A stretch of DNA of 64,000 nucleotides from contig OX387191.1 in the NCBI GenBank assembly GCA_947561395.2, positions 39,015,439-39,079,438 on the forward strand, read 5' to 3'. The position numbers and the translations under genes were made by a program. Shown here piece by piece: positions 43,406-56,500 of the stretch. Under the pieces are notes generated by a model, which worked only from the letters and a program-made list of their open reading frames with translations, was not told the origin of the DNA and searched no databases. The DNA is from Buxus sempervirens (lineage: Eukaryota; Streptophyta; Magnoliopsida; Buxales; Buxaceae). Within the stretch, counting starts at the first letter, position 1; each line of letters begins with the position of its first letter.

Positions 43406-46129
43406 GAGTAGCATCATCCTCGAGATGATGGACTGCCTATGACATAGAATAAGAAACTCCAGAAGACAATTCTAGTTACTAGCTATTCTATGGATCCATG
43501 TAAGAGCTAAGCCTGCTAGACACAACTCACAATCAAAAACTCTAAACAACTTAATAACATATCAGTCAATAATATAATAAAAAGCATACACCATGAGATA
43601 GCCGTAATAGTAGAGACACAATCGTGGCAGTAACACACCCGCAATAGCGGAATAAACAGTATGGCAATAGCCAAATCTCATCCGCAATAGCGGAATAAAT
43701 CAATAGAGGCAATAGCCTAATCTCATCCACAATGGCGAAATAAACAATAAAACTAAACCATAAAAGAATGGAGAATAAATCAAGACGTTAAATACACCCC
43801 AAGGTCAAGTTCTTTTAGGAAAACACCCCCCAAAACCGTGAATAAATCCTTTAATCAAATGTTACAATTGTTGATGTGCATGAGTCATTATTATTTAAGT
43901 TTTTGACATGTTTTAGTTCACATTCCTAAGCACTAACAATGTTTCCAATTCTTGTCTAAAACTTCCCTATTTCTATGATCTAATAATATCCAAATTTTCC
44001 CTCATTTAGAGCCTAAGATGTCAAAACTTAGTAACCCTGTTATTTAGTTCATCCAAAAGGTAACTTAGGTCTGTATTGAAAGTTAAGAATAGGTCAAGTT
44101 ACCCAAAATCAAATCTAAATTAGGTTGTGTCCTCTTTCTACTTAAAACATCTCCAAAATTTTCATCTTTACAATCATCGTCCCAAATTACTATCCTTTAA
44201 TCCCAATTTAATTCTACCACTTTCTACATCTCAAATTATCCTAATTACAGGTGTTACAACTTTAAAATTTCTAGAAAAATCAATTAAAATGGATTTGGGC
44301 TTGAATCTCAAAAATCTGGAAATTCTGACAAAGGCCACTTGACTAGGCACTCGAGCAGTCTATTAGGCAATCTCTACTGGGTAAATTTCTTCTTAAGCCG
44401 CTCACAATGACACTCAAGCGGTAATTCGGGCATTGGGTATCAAGTTAAATTTTAATTCTGTTTCAGAACACACAGGCAGGGCGCTTGCATTTGCACTCAA
44501 GCGGTCACTCGAGCGCTTGGCCAATTTCACTATTTTTCTGGGTTTTTTAGATTTCAGAAATTTCTCAAATTTCTATGGTTTTAAATTGTTTCTAAACATA
44601 AAAATTTCATTCTAAAATACTTCTAAGACAATCCTAACCTAATCTTAGTGACTAAAAATTTATCTACGTTTTTCTCACTAAATTTAATATCTTTTATTTA
44701 GCACTTTTCCAAATTCTTTAAAGAGAAAGTAAACAAACTCGATTTATAAATCCCCAAACATTTCAAAATGAAATCTGAATCAAATAAACCACGATTAATC
44801 ATCAAATTCAAACGAAAATCATGCAATCTCCAGTTTTCCAAAAAGGGTTTGCTACTTGCCTCATTATGTAAATTCTTTCTTCCAAAAATCTGATCGTACA
44901 TCGATTTTTTGAGCTTTATCGCACCCCTTTAAACTTCTCCAAATCCAATCTCCACCGTTCAGATTAAAGTTCTTCGAGTGTAGATCAAAACCATCAAGTT
45001 TAAAGCCGATCCAACGGTTGGATTGCTCTAGATCTCCATTCAAACAAGGCTAGTTGGCCATCTGCAACACTGCCCTTTCTTCATAAAACCCTCTTTTCTT
45101 TTCTCTATTCTTCCCCCTATTTTTCTCCAAGTCTAGGCACGATTTCCCTTCTCTTTTCCCCTCATTTTGGCTCATTTGAAAACCCTAAACTCCTCTAAAA
45201 CTTCCCCTTTTATATGCTCACTTAATAAGCAACCCTAATAGGTTATCCCCACTTCAATTTTTAAAACTTTTTCCTCCTTTACCCCTCTTCCTAATTATTT
45301 CCCTTAAACTTTCTCTTAAAAATTTCCTAATAAATTTCCGTGCTAGTTCTCATCCTAAATTTTAAATTTTAATTAAACACTTATTATCCTCCCATTTTAC
45401 TAAAATTAAGGATCCTAAATAGTATAATTACAATTAAGTTCTTATTCCTTCTTTTGGGTCTGTAGCACATCGGATTCGGGTTGATTGCCGGTTTTTATAT
45501 TGACCCGGGTTCAGGGCGTTACATCAAATCAAAGAGGAAATCACACCAAAATAATAATCAAAACTCATACAAGAAGAATCAAATCAAAAAAATCACATCA
45601 ATTAAGTTCTAGATTCTAAGGATCCATTCCATAGATCATTTTCCCTAGCCTGCTCTTCACATTTTACAGCTAAAAATAGGCTTAAGGTACTTTGATTTAG
45701 ACTTGGGGCTCACACACACTCAGGCTCTATCCTAAAGAAAGGTCCAAGATGAGAGAATGCTTAAAAGTTAGAGAGAGTGCTGGAAAATAACTAGAATTAT
45801 ACCTTGGATGAGCCTTGGAAGCCTTCAGAAGTTGAGAATGGATTTGGGTAAAGTCTTCCCTCCTCTAGCAAGAGCTCTTGATCTCAAAATTTCCAGCCCT
45901 TTGCATTGAGAAAAAGCCTTCTATTTATAGGCACAAGTAAGGGCAATACATGTCCAAGGGTAGGCTCAAAAATTATCTCTAGATCCTTCCAACTAAGGAT
46001 CAAAGTATGTTTTGGATAGAATTAGAAAGAATTTATATGGTATTTCAGCCAATCCATAGCCTTTAGAGAGAGGTAGAGATTGTTAATAAGCCACAAATCT
46101 CGGCCTTTTGCAAATTATCAAAATAGATG

Positions 46130-46410
46130 AAGAACCGTATACATAATACAATGCCTCGAGCACCATATATAATATGCGGTTCTTAAGAATCTCTTCACCA
46201 ACGTATTGCATATATGGTAGAAATCTGTTACGCTCCCATTTGGTGCAGCTAACATGGCATAACGACATAATCTTCCGTATGCCACATCGAACTCCATGCA
46301 TATTCACTGGAATCATGCATCAGTCAATCGTATTGCAAATACAATGACCACCGTATTACTAATACGGTACAACATAAAATGAAGTAACCGTACATGTTAT
46401 ACGGTGCGCG
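46130..46410. repeat. Hairpin array upstream of the V TATA box
   Basis: ACCGTATT/AATACGGT (46350-46368, perfect) and ACCGTA/TACGGT (46387-46405, perfect) are the best preserved. Weaker ACCATA...TGCGGT pairs occur from 46162. Confidence 0.65.
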
Positions 46411-46450
46411 GCAAAAATGATGTTGCAACACAACTCTGCACAAATTTAAA

Positions 46451-46886
46451 CCTTATTTCCGCATGCAATATTTATTTATATGAATATTATTTAAGTAAAT
46501 ATCATCATATTTTTTAATCTCCATTTACTTAAAATATTACATGTAAATAAGCTAACGAATATAATTTCCTGTTTCCTTTTGGTCATTAGTTTGACTTCAT
46601 ACTACTTTCATTTTACTCTATTTATTTATTCAATGTAATCCCAACTTAGTGCAAGTAAACATATAATCATCAACTTAGAAGCATCAAAGCTGACCAATCC
46701 CACATTTTATCTAATTAAACTGTTATTATGGTTCAAGCAATTCTCTGAATTCCACATAGATATAGTTACAACCTTTGGAAATATAATCAAATTAACCCAG
46801 ACCATTACATCTGTTAAATATTCTTCATTTGCTCCAACAGAAAAAACCTAATTCCATCCAGACAAATTAAACCTAGACAAGATTAT
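46451..46886. other. AT-rich flank left of Copia B, nothing recognised
   Basis: No gene or element end is seen. The last bases (GACAAATTAAACCTAGACAA) resemble a short repeat on the other side of Copia B at 62035-62095, so this is probably the original left neighbour of that locus. Confidence 0.35.
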
Positions 46887-46891
46887 CTAAT

Positions 46892-47514
46892 TGTTGGTGA
46901 TGTACCTTTAGATACCGAATCGGATAAAAAAGAAGCCATATCGAGTACGAGTCTTAGCTGGTATTCCTATCCGTAGTCACGGCATCCACTCATTGATTCT
47001 TATTTTATTTTCCTCATATATAAAATTGTTGTGATAAAGGAATACCTATGAATCACAATCCAAATAAATCGCAGATGTTGTAGATGCCGGAAATCAAAGA
47101 CCATGGAGATCGGATGAGATGAAGACGCAGTTGCTCTCTTTAGGGAGATTCACGCCCCTATAGAAGATCAAGTGTATCTGCGAACCCAAACACGTTAGCC
47201 CCAAGATACAACAGACCAGTCTCAGCACTATAACGCCCAAATTTGCCACATGCGCAAATCAAGCAACAACAAGACCACACCAGTGCTATGCCCAGAAAAA
47301 ACAAAGAAGAAAAGTAGGGTTCTTCAAAAAAAAACAAAAGAGAGAGAGGAAGAAGAGGGTTTTTCTTATGCATAAAATGAATAGGGAGAGAGAGGATTTT
47401 CTTGGATGTTAAGATACCCTAAAGCCAAGAACATTTGGGCATTTACATGGGGAACTTTTCCAAGGAACGTATGCCCCACTTAAAGAAATATTTTCTTATT
47501 AAAATCCTCCAATA
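46892..47514 (-). repeat. 3' LTR of Copia B
   Basis: It shares the blocks GATGTTG-AGATGCCG, GAACCCAAACACGTTA, GCATA and ACGTATGCCCC with the 5' LTR pieces at 53281-53575 and 61855-62001. Confidence 0.87.
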
Positions 47515-47526
47515 ATCTCCCACTTA
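47515..47526 (-). other. Polypurine tract of Copia B
   Basis: On the minus strand, AAGTGGGAGAT directly precedes the 3' LTR, the typical Copia purine tract. Confidence 0.75.
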
Positions 47527-49127
47527 TTTTAATAAAATGAAAAAACTGAAAGATAAAAGAAAAATTGAAATATTAGGCAAAGCTAGAATAATTGGCATAA
47601 TAGAGGTGATAGTGTCTTGACCTCTACTTAGTATAACTGTATCTTTGTATAAGAAACAATGGTGAACAAAATCTTGAGCCTGTTTTCTTGGATTTATAAA
47701 ATGTATAGAAAAATACAAAGCATTCACTAGCATCTACATATGCTTTCAAGCCAACATATTACGACCTTGTGCTTAATCCTGGATTCATAAGTGTTCTTAC
47801 AGAGTAAGCCCCCACTCTCAGAGGAAGGGGCCCAACTTTCATACACTTACATAGGTGAGACTCTCAAGGATACTCCTGCAACTAAACATCCCACTCATAA
47901 GAGCTATAGTACTAATTAAGAGTTTAACACTCATCCTTTATTATCGGTACAGGACCATGCACTCACATCTAGGGATGGACAAAAATATATACATATATAT
48001 ATATAGTGCATGCTAATCTAAATTACACTATGACTTTGCTTTTCCTTTTGAACCTAGTTCTTGGGATCTCCAGTCCTTAGGTTAGGTATCCATTATATGT
48101 AATTCATTTTATGGGCTTTAAACCCATCCCTGTTGATATATTCTACACATTTTCTCTTGCTAGAGCTTTACTCATGGGGTCAGCAATGTTATCCCCAAAT
48201 CTAACAAAGTCAACTGTAACAATACCATGAGTCAAAAGCTCAAGTATAGTAGAATGATTACGCCAAATAGGTCTGGACTAACTTTATAATACTTATTTTG
48301 CACTCTACCAAGTTTAACTTTGCTATCACGATGTATTAATATTGGAGGAACAAGTCTTGCCAACATAGCAAAGTCAGATAAGGTTTCTCAGCCATCTTGC
48401 CTCCTCACTAGCTGTGGCAAGTGATATTATAAGTTCAAATTCTATAGTGGATTGAGCAATTATAGACTGTTTCTTTGACTTCCAAGAAACCATTCCTCCT
48501 CCAATAGTAAACATATAACCATTGGTACACATGGAATTATCCGATAAGGTATTCTAATAGGCATCACTAAATCCTTCAAGGATCGTGAGATACTCGTAAT
48601 AATGAAGTCCATAATTCAAAGTTCTTTTCAAATGCTTCATAACATGATTTGCAGCATTCCAATGTTCAAAATTAGGATTAGCAATAAATTTTCCAAGTAC
48701 TCCAACAGCATAAGCTATGTCTACTCTAGTGCAATTAGCAACAAATCTCAAACTATCAATGATGCTAGCATATTCATACTGATTTACACTACTTCTAGTA
48801 TTCTTAAACAATTTAATACTGGGATCAAAAGGAGTACAAACAAACTTACAATCAAAATATCCATATTTCGTTAAAATCTTAATATAATGAGACTGATCAA
48901 GTGATATGCATTCAGATGATCTAGTGATTTTAATGCCAAGAATGACATTAACTTCACCAAGGTCTTTCATAAAATTACTAAATATTAATTCTTTAGTTTG
49001 ATTCACAACATATATATTAGAACCAAAAATTAAAATATTATCCACATATAGACAAATTATAATATGATAATTATCAATGACCTTATAATGTATGCATTAA
49101 TCAGTTCTATTTATTCTAAATCCATTA

Positions 49128-50361
49128 GGGCCCGATTGGTTCGCAGAATCAGGGGTTGGAATTGGGGTAAGAATTGGAATTGGGTTCCCAATTCCAATTC
49201 TTTTGGTTGGTTAAATATTTGGAATTTGGAATTGGAATTAAGGCCCAATTCTATAGAATTAGCTTATAGGCTATTTTTGAAGTTACCTAATTCCCTACTA
49301 AATTGAAAAGAATTGGGGATATGAGATAGAGAATTAGAAGCACGATATATGCTCGACACATAGAGCTGGAAAAATGCGACCCGCCCCGACATGAGTTAAA
49401 CGGGTTTGGGTTGATCCGTTTATTAATTGGGTTGGGGTTTCCCTGACCCACCAGTAATTGGGTCAACCCGATTATGACCAGGCAACCCGATTTATAAAAA
49501 AAAAATCGAAAAAACTGGCATGTCCCGACCCGATTAACCCCCAACCCGACCCAAACACGGTATAGCCCGATTCAATTAACCCTCCCCTCAACCCTATTTT
49601 AATCATATTTTTTGAAAAATAAAAATAATAATAATAAACAGGTTAGCGGGTTGAAGCCATTTATTGGCGGGTTGGGGGGTTTTCCAACCCGCCTTAATTT
49701 AGTTTAACCCGAACCCGACCCAATTAACCCCAAACCCGATTATGATCCGACCCAACCCGACCCTTTGTCAGCTCTACCGATAAAGAAGCTACCAAATCTC
49801 ATTATCCTCTACCTTGCTGGTGTTGCGAAGCTACCAAATCTCGTTCTCCTCTTCCTTGCTGGTGTTGCAAGGACTAGTACATATCTTCTCCCTTCTTCTC
49901 TCCTCTCTCTCTCTCTCTCATCCATCTCTCTATCTCTCTTGTTTCCTCTCTCTCATTCTTCCATATTTCTCTCTCTTCTGTTTCCACTTGCTTTGACCTA
50001 TCGAGTTGATCATAATCCCCTAGTCTTACATGGAGGACCTGATTAAGACAAAAATATTGTTAAAACCCAGTAGGGTTGTTTTGGTTTTGGTTGCAAGGAA
50101 TGGATTATTGGAATTCATATGTCATGATAAACATTTGTGTTATTATTAACATGGGAATGATATAAATCAATTCTTCATAAGTTCATCCAATCAGTGGAAT
50201 TGGATTTTAAATCAATTCTTCATGGAATTGTAATCCAAATTTCAATTCTCTTGCCATCCAATCACAATAATTTCAATTCTACTCAATTCCAATTCTTGAT
50301 GAATTAGAATTGGAATTATAATTCTTAATTCCAATTCCAATTAATTGAACCAATCGGGCCC
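49128..50361. mobile_element. Harbinger-like (Tourist-type) non-autonomous element
   Basis: The terminal inverted repeats are GGGCCCGATTGGTTC and GAACCAATCGGGCCC, with a 3-bp TTA duplication (49125-49127 and 50362-50364). Both subterminal regions are packed with AATTCCAATTC/GAATTGGAATT repeats. It has no transposase and contains a hAT MITE and a CT-rich stretch. The terminal sequence and TTA target fit the PIF/Harbinger superfamily. At 1234 bp it is long for a Tourist MITE because of the internal insert. Confidence 0.85.
49361..49776. mobile_element. hAT-family MITE rich in AACCCGA units
   Basis: The ends TAGAGCTGGAAAAATG and GTCAGCTCTA match the TAGAGCTGTCAAA-type termini of plant hAT MITEs. 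The 8-bp flanks TCGACACA and CCGATAAA agree at five of eight positions. The interior is dense in GGGTT/AACCCG units, which resemble telomeric DNA but are typical of this MITE type. Confidence 0.75.
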
Positions 50362-51960
50362 TTAGAAATGACAAAATGATCAAACTTCTCATGCCATTGT
50401 TTGGGAGCCTATTTTAGATCATACAAAGACTTTTACAAGCTTACAAACTTTTTTTTCATTTCCAAAAGATATGAATCTCTCTGTTGGTCCACGTAGATTT
50501 CTTCTTCCAAGTCACCATTCAATAAAGTTGTCTTAACATCCATTTGATGAATTACTAAGTTATAGATGGATGCTACATCCATTAAAATTCTAATAGAAGT
50601 TATTCTAGTGACAAGAGAATAAGTATCAAAGAATCTATGTCTTCCTTTTGTTTATAACCCTTAGCTACAAGCCAAGCTTTAAACTTATCAATTGTACCAT
50701 CAGGTTTAAGTTTTTTTCTTAAAGCCCATTTATACCCTCTGGTTTTGCATCCAGGAGGTAAGTTAACAAATTTCAAAGTCTGGTTATGAGTAAGAGAATT
50801 CATCTCATCTTTGATGGCTTCTCTCTAAAATTCAGCATCTAGAGAGGAAAGAGCTTCATTTAAGGATGTTGGACCTCCCTCAACATTAAAGATATAGTAG
50901 TCAGGTCCAACATCCTTAATGATGTTAGTTCTCTTACTTTTCCTTGGTTCCATTTCATTGACATCATCTCTTGGTCTAGTCATAGAGGGTTTAGAATTTC
51001 TTATAATCTCAGAGCGCCCACTATTCCTAGGCTCAAAGGGAATTTATCTTCAAAATATTTAGCATCAACAGATTCAATTGTAACATCATTTTAAAGATCA
51101 AAGAACCTACAAACCTTACTAGTTTGTGCATACCATATGAACGCACATATTGTAGTTTTATTTCCTAGTTTAGGTCTCTTTTGATCTAGTAATTTCACAT
51201 ATGATAGACACATCTAGGCCTTAAGATAACCTGAATTAGGATTTCTAGCTTTCCATGATTCATATGGTGTAGTTTTTGTTTTCTTATGATGTACTTCATT
51301 AACAATATAACATGCAATCAAACTAGCTTCTCCCCATAAATTATAAGGACTCCAAAGCTCAATAACATAGCATTAGTTAGTTCAACTAATATTCTATTTT
51401 TTGCATTTTGCTACTTCATTTAAGGATGGAAACTATGAAGAGTAACCTCATGTATGATTCCCAATGATTCAACAAAAGCATTAAATTCATTAAATTCATG
51501 CCCTCTTCCTCTGTTACTTCTTAATCATGATTTTCTTATTATGCTGATTTTCAGCTTCTAAAAGAAATCTTAAACATATCAAATGCATCACTTTTATTTT
51601 CTTATTAAATAAATATAAGTGTATTTGGAAAAGTCAACAATGAAAGAGATAAAGTATCTCTTTCCACCTCTGGTTAAAATACCATCTAGCTCACATATGT
51701 TAGAATGAATGAGTTCTAGTAATTCAGTGTTATTATCAACACTTTTAAAATTCTTTCTAGATATTTTAGACTTGGCACATGATTCACATTTATCGAACAT
51801 GTTATTATCAAGTTCAAGAATTAAACCTAAATTATTCATGCATTTAACAGACTTGCTATTGATATGACATAAACAAGCATGCCAAATATTCAAAGAAGAA
51901 AGCATGTAAACAGAAGAAGTAGATGCTTTATTCATATTCTCAATTTCAAGTTTGAACATG

Positions 51961-53280
51961 CCATCACATACATAGCCCTTCCCAACAAAGACAATGCTCT
52001 TGTGACTACATATTGGTCAAACTCTATGGTCTCCCTAAACCCAGCCTTATTCAACCAAAACCCAGAAACCAGATTTTTCCTCATCTCTAGTGTGTGAAGT
52101 ACGTCCTTCAATGTAATGACACAACCAGAGGTAAACTTGCGTTTCACATCACCAAAACCCAAAAAAGCAGTAGTATGAGAGTCTCCAAGTAATACAGATT
52201 TTTCCTTCTCCACTAGAGTGTAGGACTTAAACCAATTTCTATCAAAAGACATGCCTAGAGGCACCTACATCGATCTACCACCCTCACTGCCATTGAAGAG
52301 ATTAACCTCAGTAATCATAGCCACAAAAGGCTCTTCTATTACGTTAGTTTGTCCCACAAGTTCACGTTTTAGGTTTCTCCATACACGAGCTGTATGCCTA
52401 GGTTTCCCACAACAATAGCAAAATATATTTTTGTTTTGCTTTCATTGTTCATATCTCTGCCTTGAAGGGGGTCCTTAGTTTGTATTTTTCTATTCCAGTT
52501 CTAACATTGTTTGTTCTTCATACTTTTTCCTTTGGATTTCAGTTGAGTAGGGGCAGAATGGCTATATGTATGTGGCTTATTCTGTGTGACCAGATTCACA
52601 CTACTAGAAGGGTCCATATGTTGTTCTTTATTCTTATCCTGAATTTGGGCTTCCTCTTCTATTCTAAGTCTAATAATAACACTTTCCACAAAAATAAAAA
52701 ACTATTTGGTTTTGTGCCTAAGCATATTCTTAAACTCTTTCCATGATTGAGGTAATTTATCGATAACAGCAACCACCTAGAATTGATCATCTATGTATAT
52801 ACCCTAAGATAGGATTTCATGCATTATCATATGTAGATCATGGGTCGAGAAACTACAGATTTATCATAAACCATATGGAATTTAAAGTACCTAGATACTG
52901 CATATTTCTTAGATTCAGCCTCTTTAGTATCATATTTCTTTTGCAGTGTTCTCCACAATTTCTTATCAATTTTACATCTGATGTAGAAATCATAGAGATC
53001 ATCTGAGAGTGCATTTAGGATGTAATTTTTGCCCTCGCAATCATCGTCTTTCTATTTGTTCAACAAAAGATATGTATTTAGGGTCTTTTGCACTAGGCTT
53101 ACGTTTCCTAGGGTCCTCATCAGTTATCATATAGGCAACCCTCATCAGATTAAGATAGAAGAATATCTTGTATTACGATCTCCTAAAATGTTCACCTGTA
53201 AACTTGAACGGTTTATTCCAATCAAATGTGGAAGATGCAGCCTTAATGTTCCCCTCCATCGGATGGAATCACCTTAATAT
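51961..53280 (-). pseudogene. gag-protease region of Copia B
   Basis: A zinc knuckle (CYCCGKPRHT-like, about 52365-52425) and flanking gag/protease segments are readable on the minus strand. It is a fossil, not intact. Confidence 0.7.
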
Positions 53281-53575
53281 TACTGGTGATAATATATAAA
53301 ATTGACCGTAGATGTTGCAGATGCCGAAAATCAAAGATCACTGCAGATGAGATGAGGTGCTTACATAATCGCTCCCTTATGGGAAGACCAAGTGCATCCG
53401 CCGAACCCAAACACGTTAACCCTTAGGACACAACAGCCCAATCTCAACACTGTAACACCCAAATCAGATCAAGCAAGAGCAAGACCACGCCAGCACTACA
53501 CCCAAAAAAAAACCAAAGAATAGAACTAAGGTTCTTCAAGAAAAATAAGATAGAGGAAGAAGAGAGTTTTTATTA

Positions 53576-56500
53576 GGGAAAATTTCAAATGTGACCGTCT
53601 TTTGAAAAGTAAATACAAAAACAGACGTTGAAAAGTCTTCCCTACCGAAACATGCAACTTTTCAAAACTATTTACCAAGTGGTCCAAAAACACTGTAGCA
53701 TATTTCGAAGACCCCATTTTGCCCTTCCTTCTTCGTTCGACTGAAACACCCATCGGTTCATCTTCTCATTTTAGCAAAGCGATTAGGTGCGAAACCATGA
53801 GTGATACAACGAACCCAGAGCGACGGCGAGGCTTGTTCCCGGCGTTGGGCGACAACCGTTGTCATCACTGGCGCTTCCGATTGAGGGGGGTTGACCGACA
53901 TTGTCATCTCTTTCGTCTCTCGTTTGTAGGAGGTCATCGGCGCTTGAGATCTGGTGGAAGCGGTTATAGTGTGCCATTTTCTTCTGTCTGTCGGAAAAGA
54001 AAACGGCAGTAGAGAGCCTTCACGAAGCACTTCAGCCAGAAATTTCCCTTGTTAGAGGTTGTGAGCAAATCTCCTCAAGGTAAGAACCGATTGTCCCTAA
54101 TCTGTTTGCTTTTTAGAATGAAAATTTTTTGGTCTACATTTTTGTTAGGTTTCCATCCATGATGTGGTACATTTCGTTTAGTTATGGATAATCTAACCTT
54201 AGTCTCTGAATCGATGCATTTCAAATGCTTGAAGAAATTCTCGAATGAATCGGAACGTGAACACCATGTAATTTTGGATATGGTGTTCGTAATGCCCATT
54301 TTTTAATAAAAAAGTTCATTTGAATGGTTGATTCGACACACCCATTTTATCTGTATTATTTTCTTTGTGATTGCAAGGATGCTATTAATGGTATGGGAAG
54401 ATATGTAACATCCTGGATTTGCAGTATCTTACTTATTAATGTGGTTTTCCTAATTTCCCATATTTTGTTATTTGTTGTGGTTCATCTTGATTGTTTTATT
54501 TGAGTTGTCTAATTTTTGTGGCATTTTATGTGCTGTTTTACTGTGCTTTATTTCTTGCCATGATAACTGTTGTGAATTAGCTTGGCTTTCTGTGCAAGAT
54601 TGAGTTTTAATTTATTTTAGGCATATTATATTGGATTATTCAATGGTGTGATTGTATGCATTAATTATTTGGCTTGGTGTTTTATTTTGATTTGTTTTGT
54701 ATTATGCATGGTCCGGCTTGTTTTGAGTGGATCTGCTTGGTTATGTTAGGTTGAGGCTGTTTAGATGCTCTTAGTTTGCTCTATGATTAGTCTCTATTAT
54801 CGTTTACCTGTGCATCAGGGCATTCATTTGGAAGCATAAAACTCATGGTCCGGCTTGTTTTGAGTGGATCTGCTTGGTTATGTTAGGTTGAGGCTGCCTA
54901 GATGCTCTTGGTTTGCTCTGTGATTAGTCTTTATTATCGATTACCTGTGCGCCAAGGCATTCATGAGCGTTGGAAGCATAAAACTTCTTCCCCTATATTC
55001 CTTTGCTCTTGTATGCCTTGTTTCTCTTGTACTTTTGGTGGTGGTGAGCTTTTTGGGCTGATTGAGAGATTGGGAGCTCGCTTCGATTATTTGTGTTTTT
55101 GGTGCTTTTCTCCTTGATGTAAGCTTCAACATTTTCTTGGATTTATATGTAAATATGGTTAAACAGTGAAGTGTGTTCCGTTTCACTTGATTTTGGGGGA
55201 ATAGTTTTAGGTTCTTCTACAACTGACTTCTAGTGTCTTTGGAAGAAATTCCTCAATCCTCTCCTTTGTTTTCTTATACATTCAAGAACCACTTATTTGG
55301 AATTTTCTACGAATCACATACAAGTTCTATCTTAATTTACTTTATTTATACTACTATTGAAACAACGTAGATAAATTAAACAAGAAGGAAAATGCTTACA
55401 ATAATAGATAAGTTAGATTTAACATAAAGCAAGATTGATGTATCCTTACTTTATTCTTACAAGACGCCGACGAGGTACGAAGCAACGGGTGTCGTTAAAA
55501 CTGTGCCTTGTGCAATGTTGAGAACATCTATGGTCCTCGCAAGTTCCCTTACATAGGTTGGTCTTTGAGTATAAAGGATGTTTCTTTTGTGAAATATGCT
55601 TGCACAAACATGGGACCCATATCTTTTGTCATATCTAAGATAAAATTCATATTATTCTATATTTTTATTAACGTATTTTCCTCTCTTTACTATTCAGTTC
55701 ATATGTTTGATTTTGACCAAGTTGATTAAGGTGCTCATGGTATAGGTTTGTGTGGGTAGATAATTGATAGCCTAAGTTGTTATTTCGAGTAGTTTATATT
55801 AATCATGCATTTGCTCACCTTGTTAACATGTTATATGGAGTGCAATATGCCACAACCACCCCGGAGAATTCGTTGTTTTGCTACTTTCATATAGATGGAG
55901 AAATAGTTATAGAGCAAGAAAAGTCTGTATCATACCTGGGAGGGGAGGGGGGGGGGGGGGAAGTCGTTTAGATGGATTCAATATAAGTGGTAATACATAG
56001 TACGATCAATTTGTAAGTGATGCCTGTAATTTATTTGAAATATCTCCAGTGGGTTTGTTTATGAAGTACTCCCTTATGTACAATAAGAGTGCATTACTTC
56101 CACTTACTGGTACATTCTTCGATTGTCAGGAGGTGGCTGGTCGGCTAGAGCACATGCAGAAAGAGTTACAAATAATGAGTGATGCATATCGGAGATCCAT
56201 CACTGTTATAAGAAACGCATATGGAGGTTGCAATACTAGAGCTGATAAAGGTATAGGTGACTGAGATGTTATTACGTGGTTGGAATTTTTTTTTTGATTG
56301 ATTATATGCGCTTGCTAGTGACCAAGATGAATTCATTTGAATTGCAGGTACGTAAAGAGTTGCGATTGAATATATCAAATGTGGAGTAGAGCTTTATGAT
56401 TGCGACTTTCAGCTACATGTTTCCATGTATTCATTTATGTAATTAATGGAGCATATGTATTTGGGATTTTTGTATGGTGATTACCCCAAATGTGGTGGAT

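Larger units (their letters stand above)
40815..45523 (+). mobile_element. Rearranged Ty3/Gypsy composite
   Basis: It runs from TGTAAGACCCC to GGGCGTTACA with TCAAA on both sides (40810-40814 and 45524-45528). 40815-43155 is a plus-oriented LTR of the X family: GTAGGT donor-like site at 41276, GC-palindrome cluster at 41463-41712, AGATA-TTCG-TATCT at 42737-42750 and TTTTCAG ending at 42779. A short RT remnant follows. 43406-45455 is an inverted LTR piece of the R/P type with a minus-strand TATAAAAGG near 45206. The terminal block returns to the first LTR. It is a fossil, broken and rearranged. Confidence 0.7.
39208..46450 (-). mobile_element. Tat-like LTR V (split by a Gypsy composite)
   Basis: It starts TGTGAGACC at 39208 and shares with T and U the GTTGCCACC block (39272), the GTTAGGCACCCCC block (39408), a minus-strand CTATAAATAG TATA box (45921-45930) and a hairpin array. 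Its sequence is 39208-40809 plus 45529 to about 46450. The right terminus was not found, so the end is approximate. It is an incomplete fossil. Confidence 0.65.
47930..51960 (-). pseudogene. pol region of Copia B (split by a Harbinger-like element)
   Basis: RNase H (about 47930-48550), RT (48554-49127 and 50362-50810) and integrase with the GAG-pre-integrase zinc region (about 51050-51960) are recognisable by motifs such as LGEVNVILGIKI, KYGYF, WLVAKGYKQ and IWHACLCHI. It is a fossil, broken at several points. Confidence 0.82.

Noticed and set aside
49361-49776. Telomere-like AACCCGA/GGGTT repeats
   Set aside because: They are irregular and lie within hAT-type termini, so they are MITE interior rather than telomeric DNA.
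53719-54030. GC-rich open frames on both strands (also mirrored at 61391-61702)
   Set aside because: Both strands are open only because of base composition, and no known domain is visible. At most this is a leader exon of the MULE transposase gene, since a GTAAG site follows.
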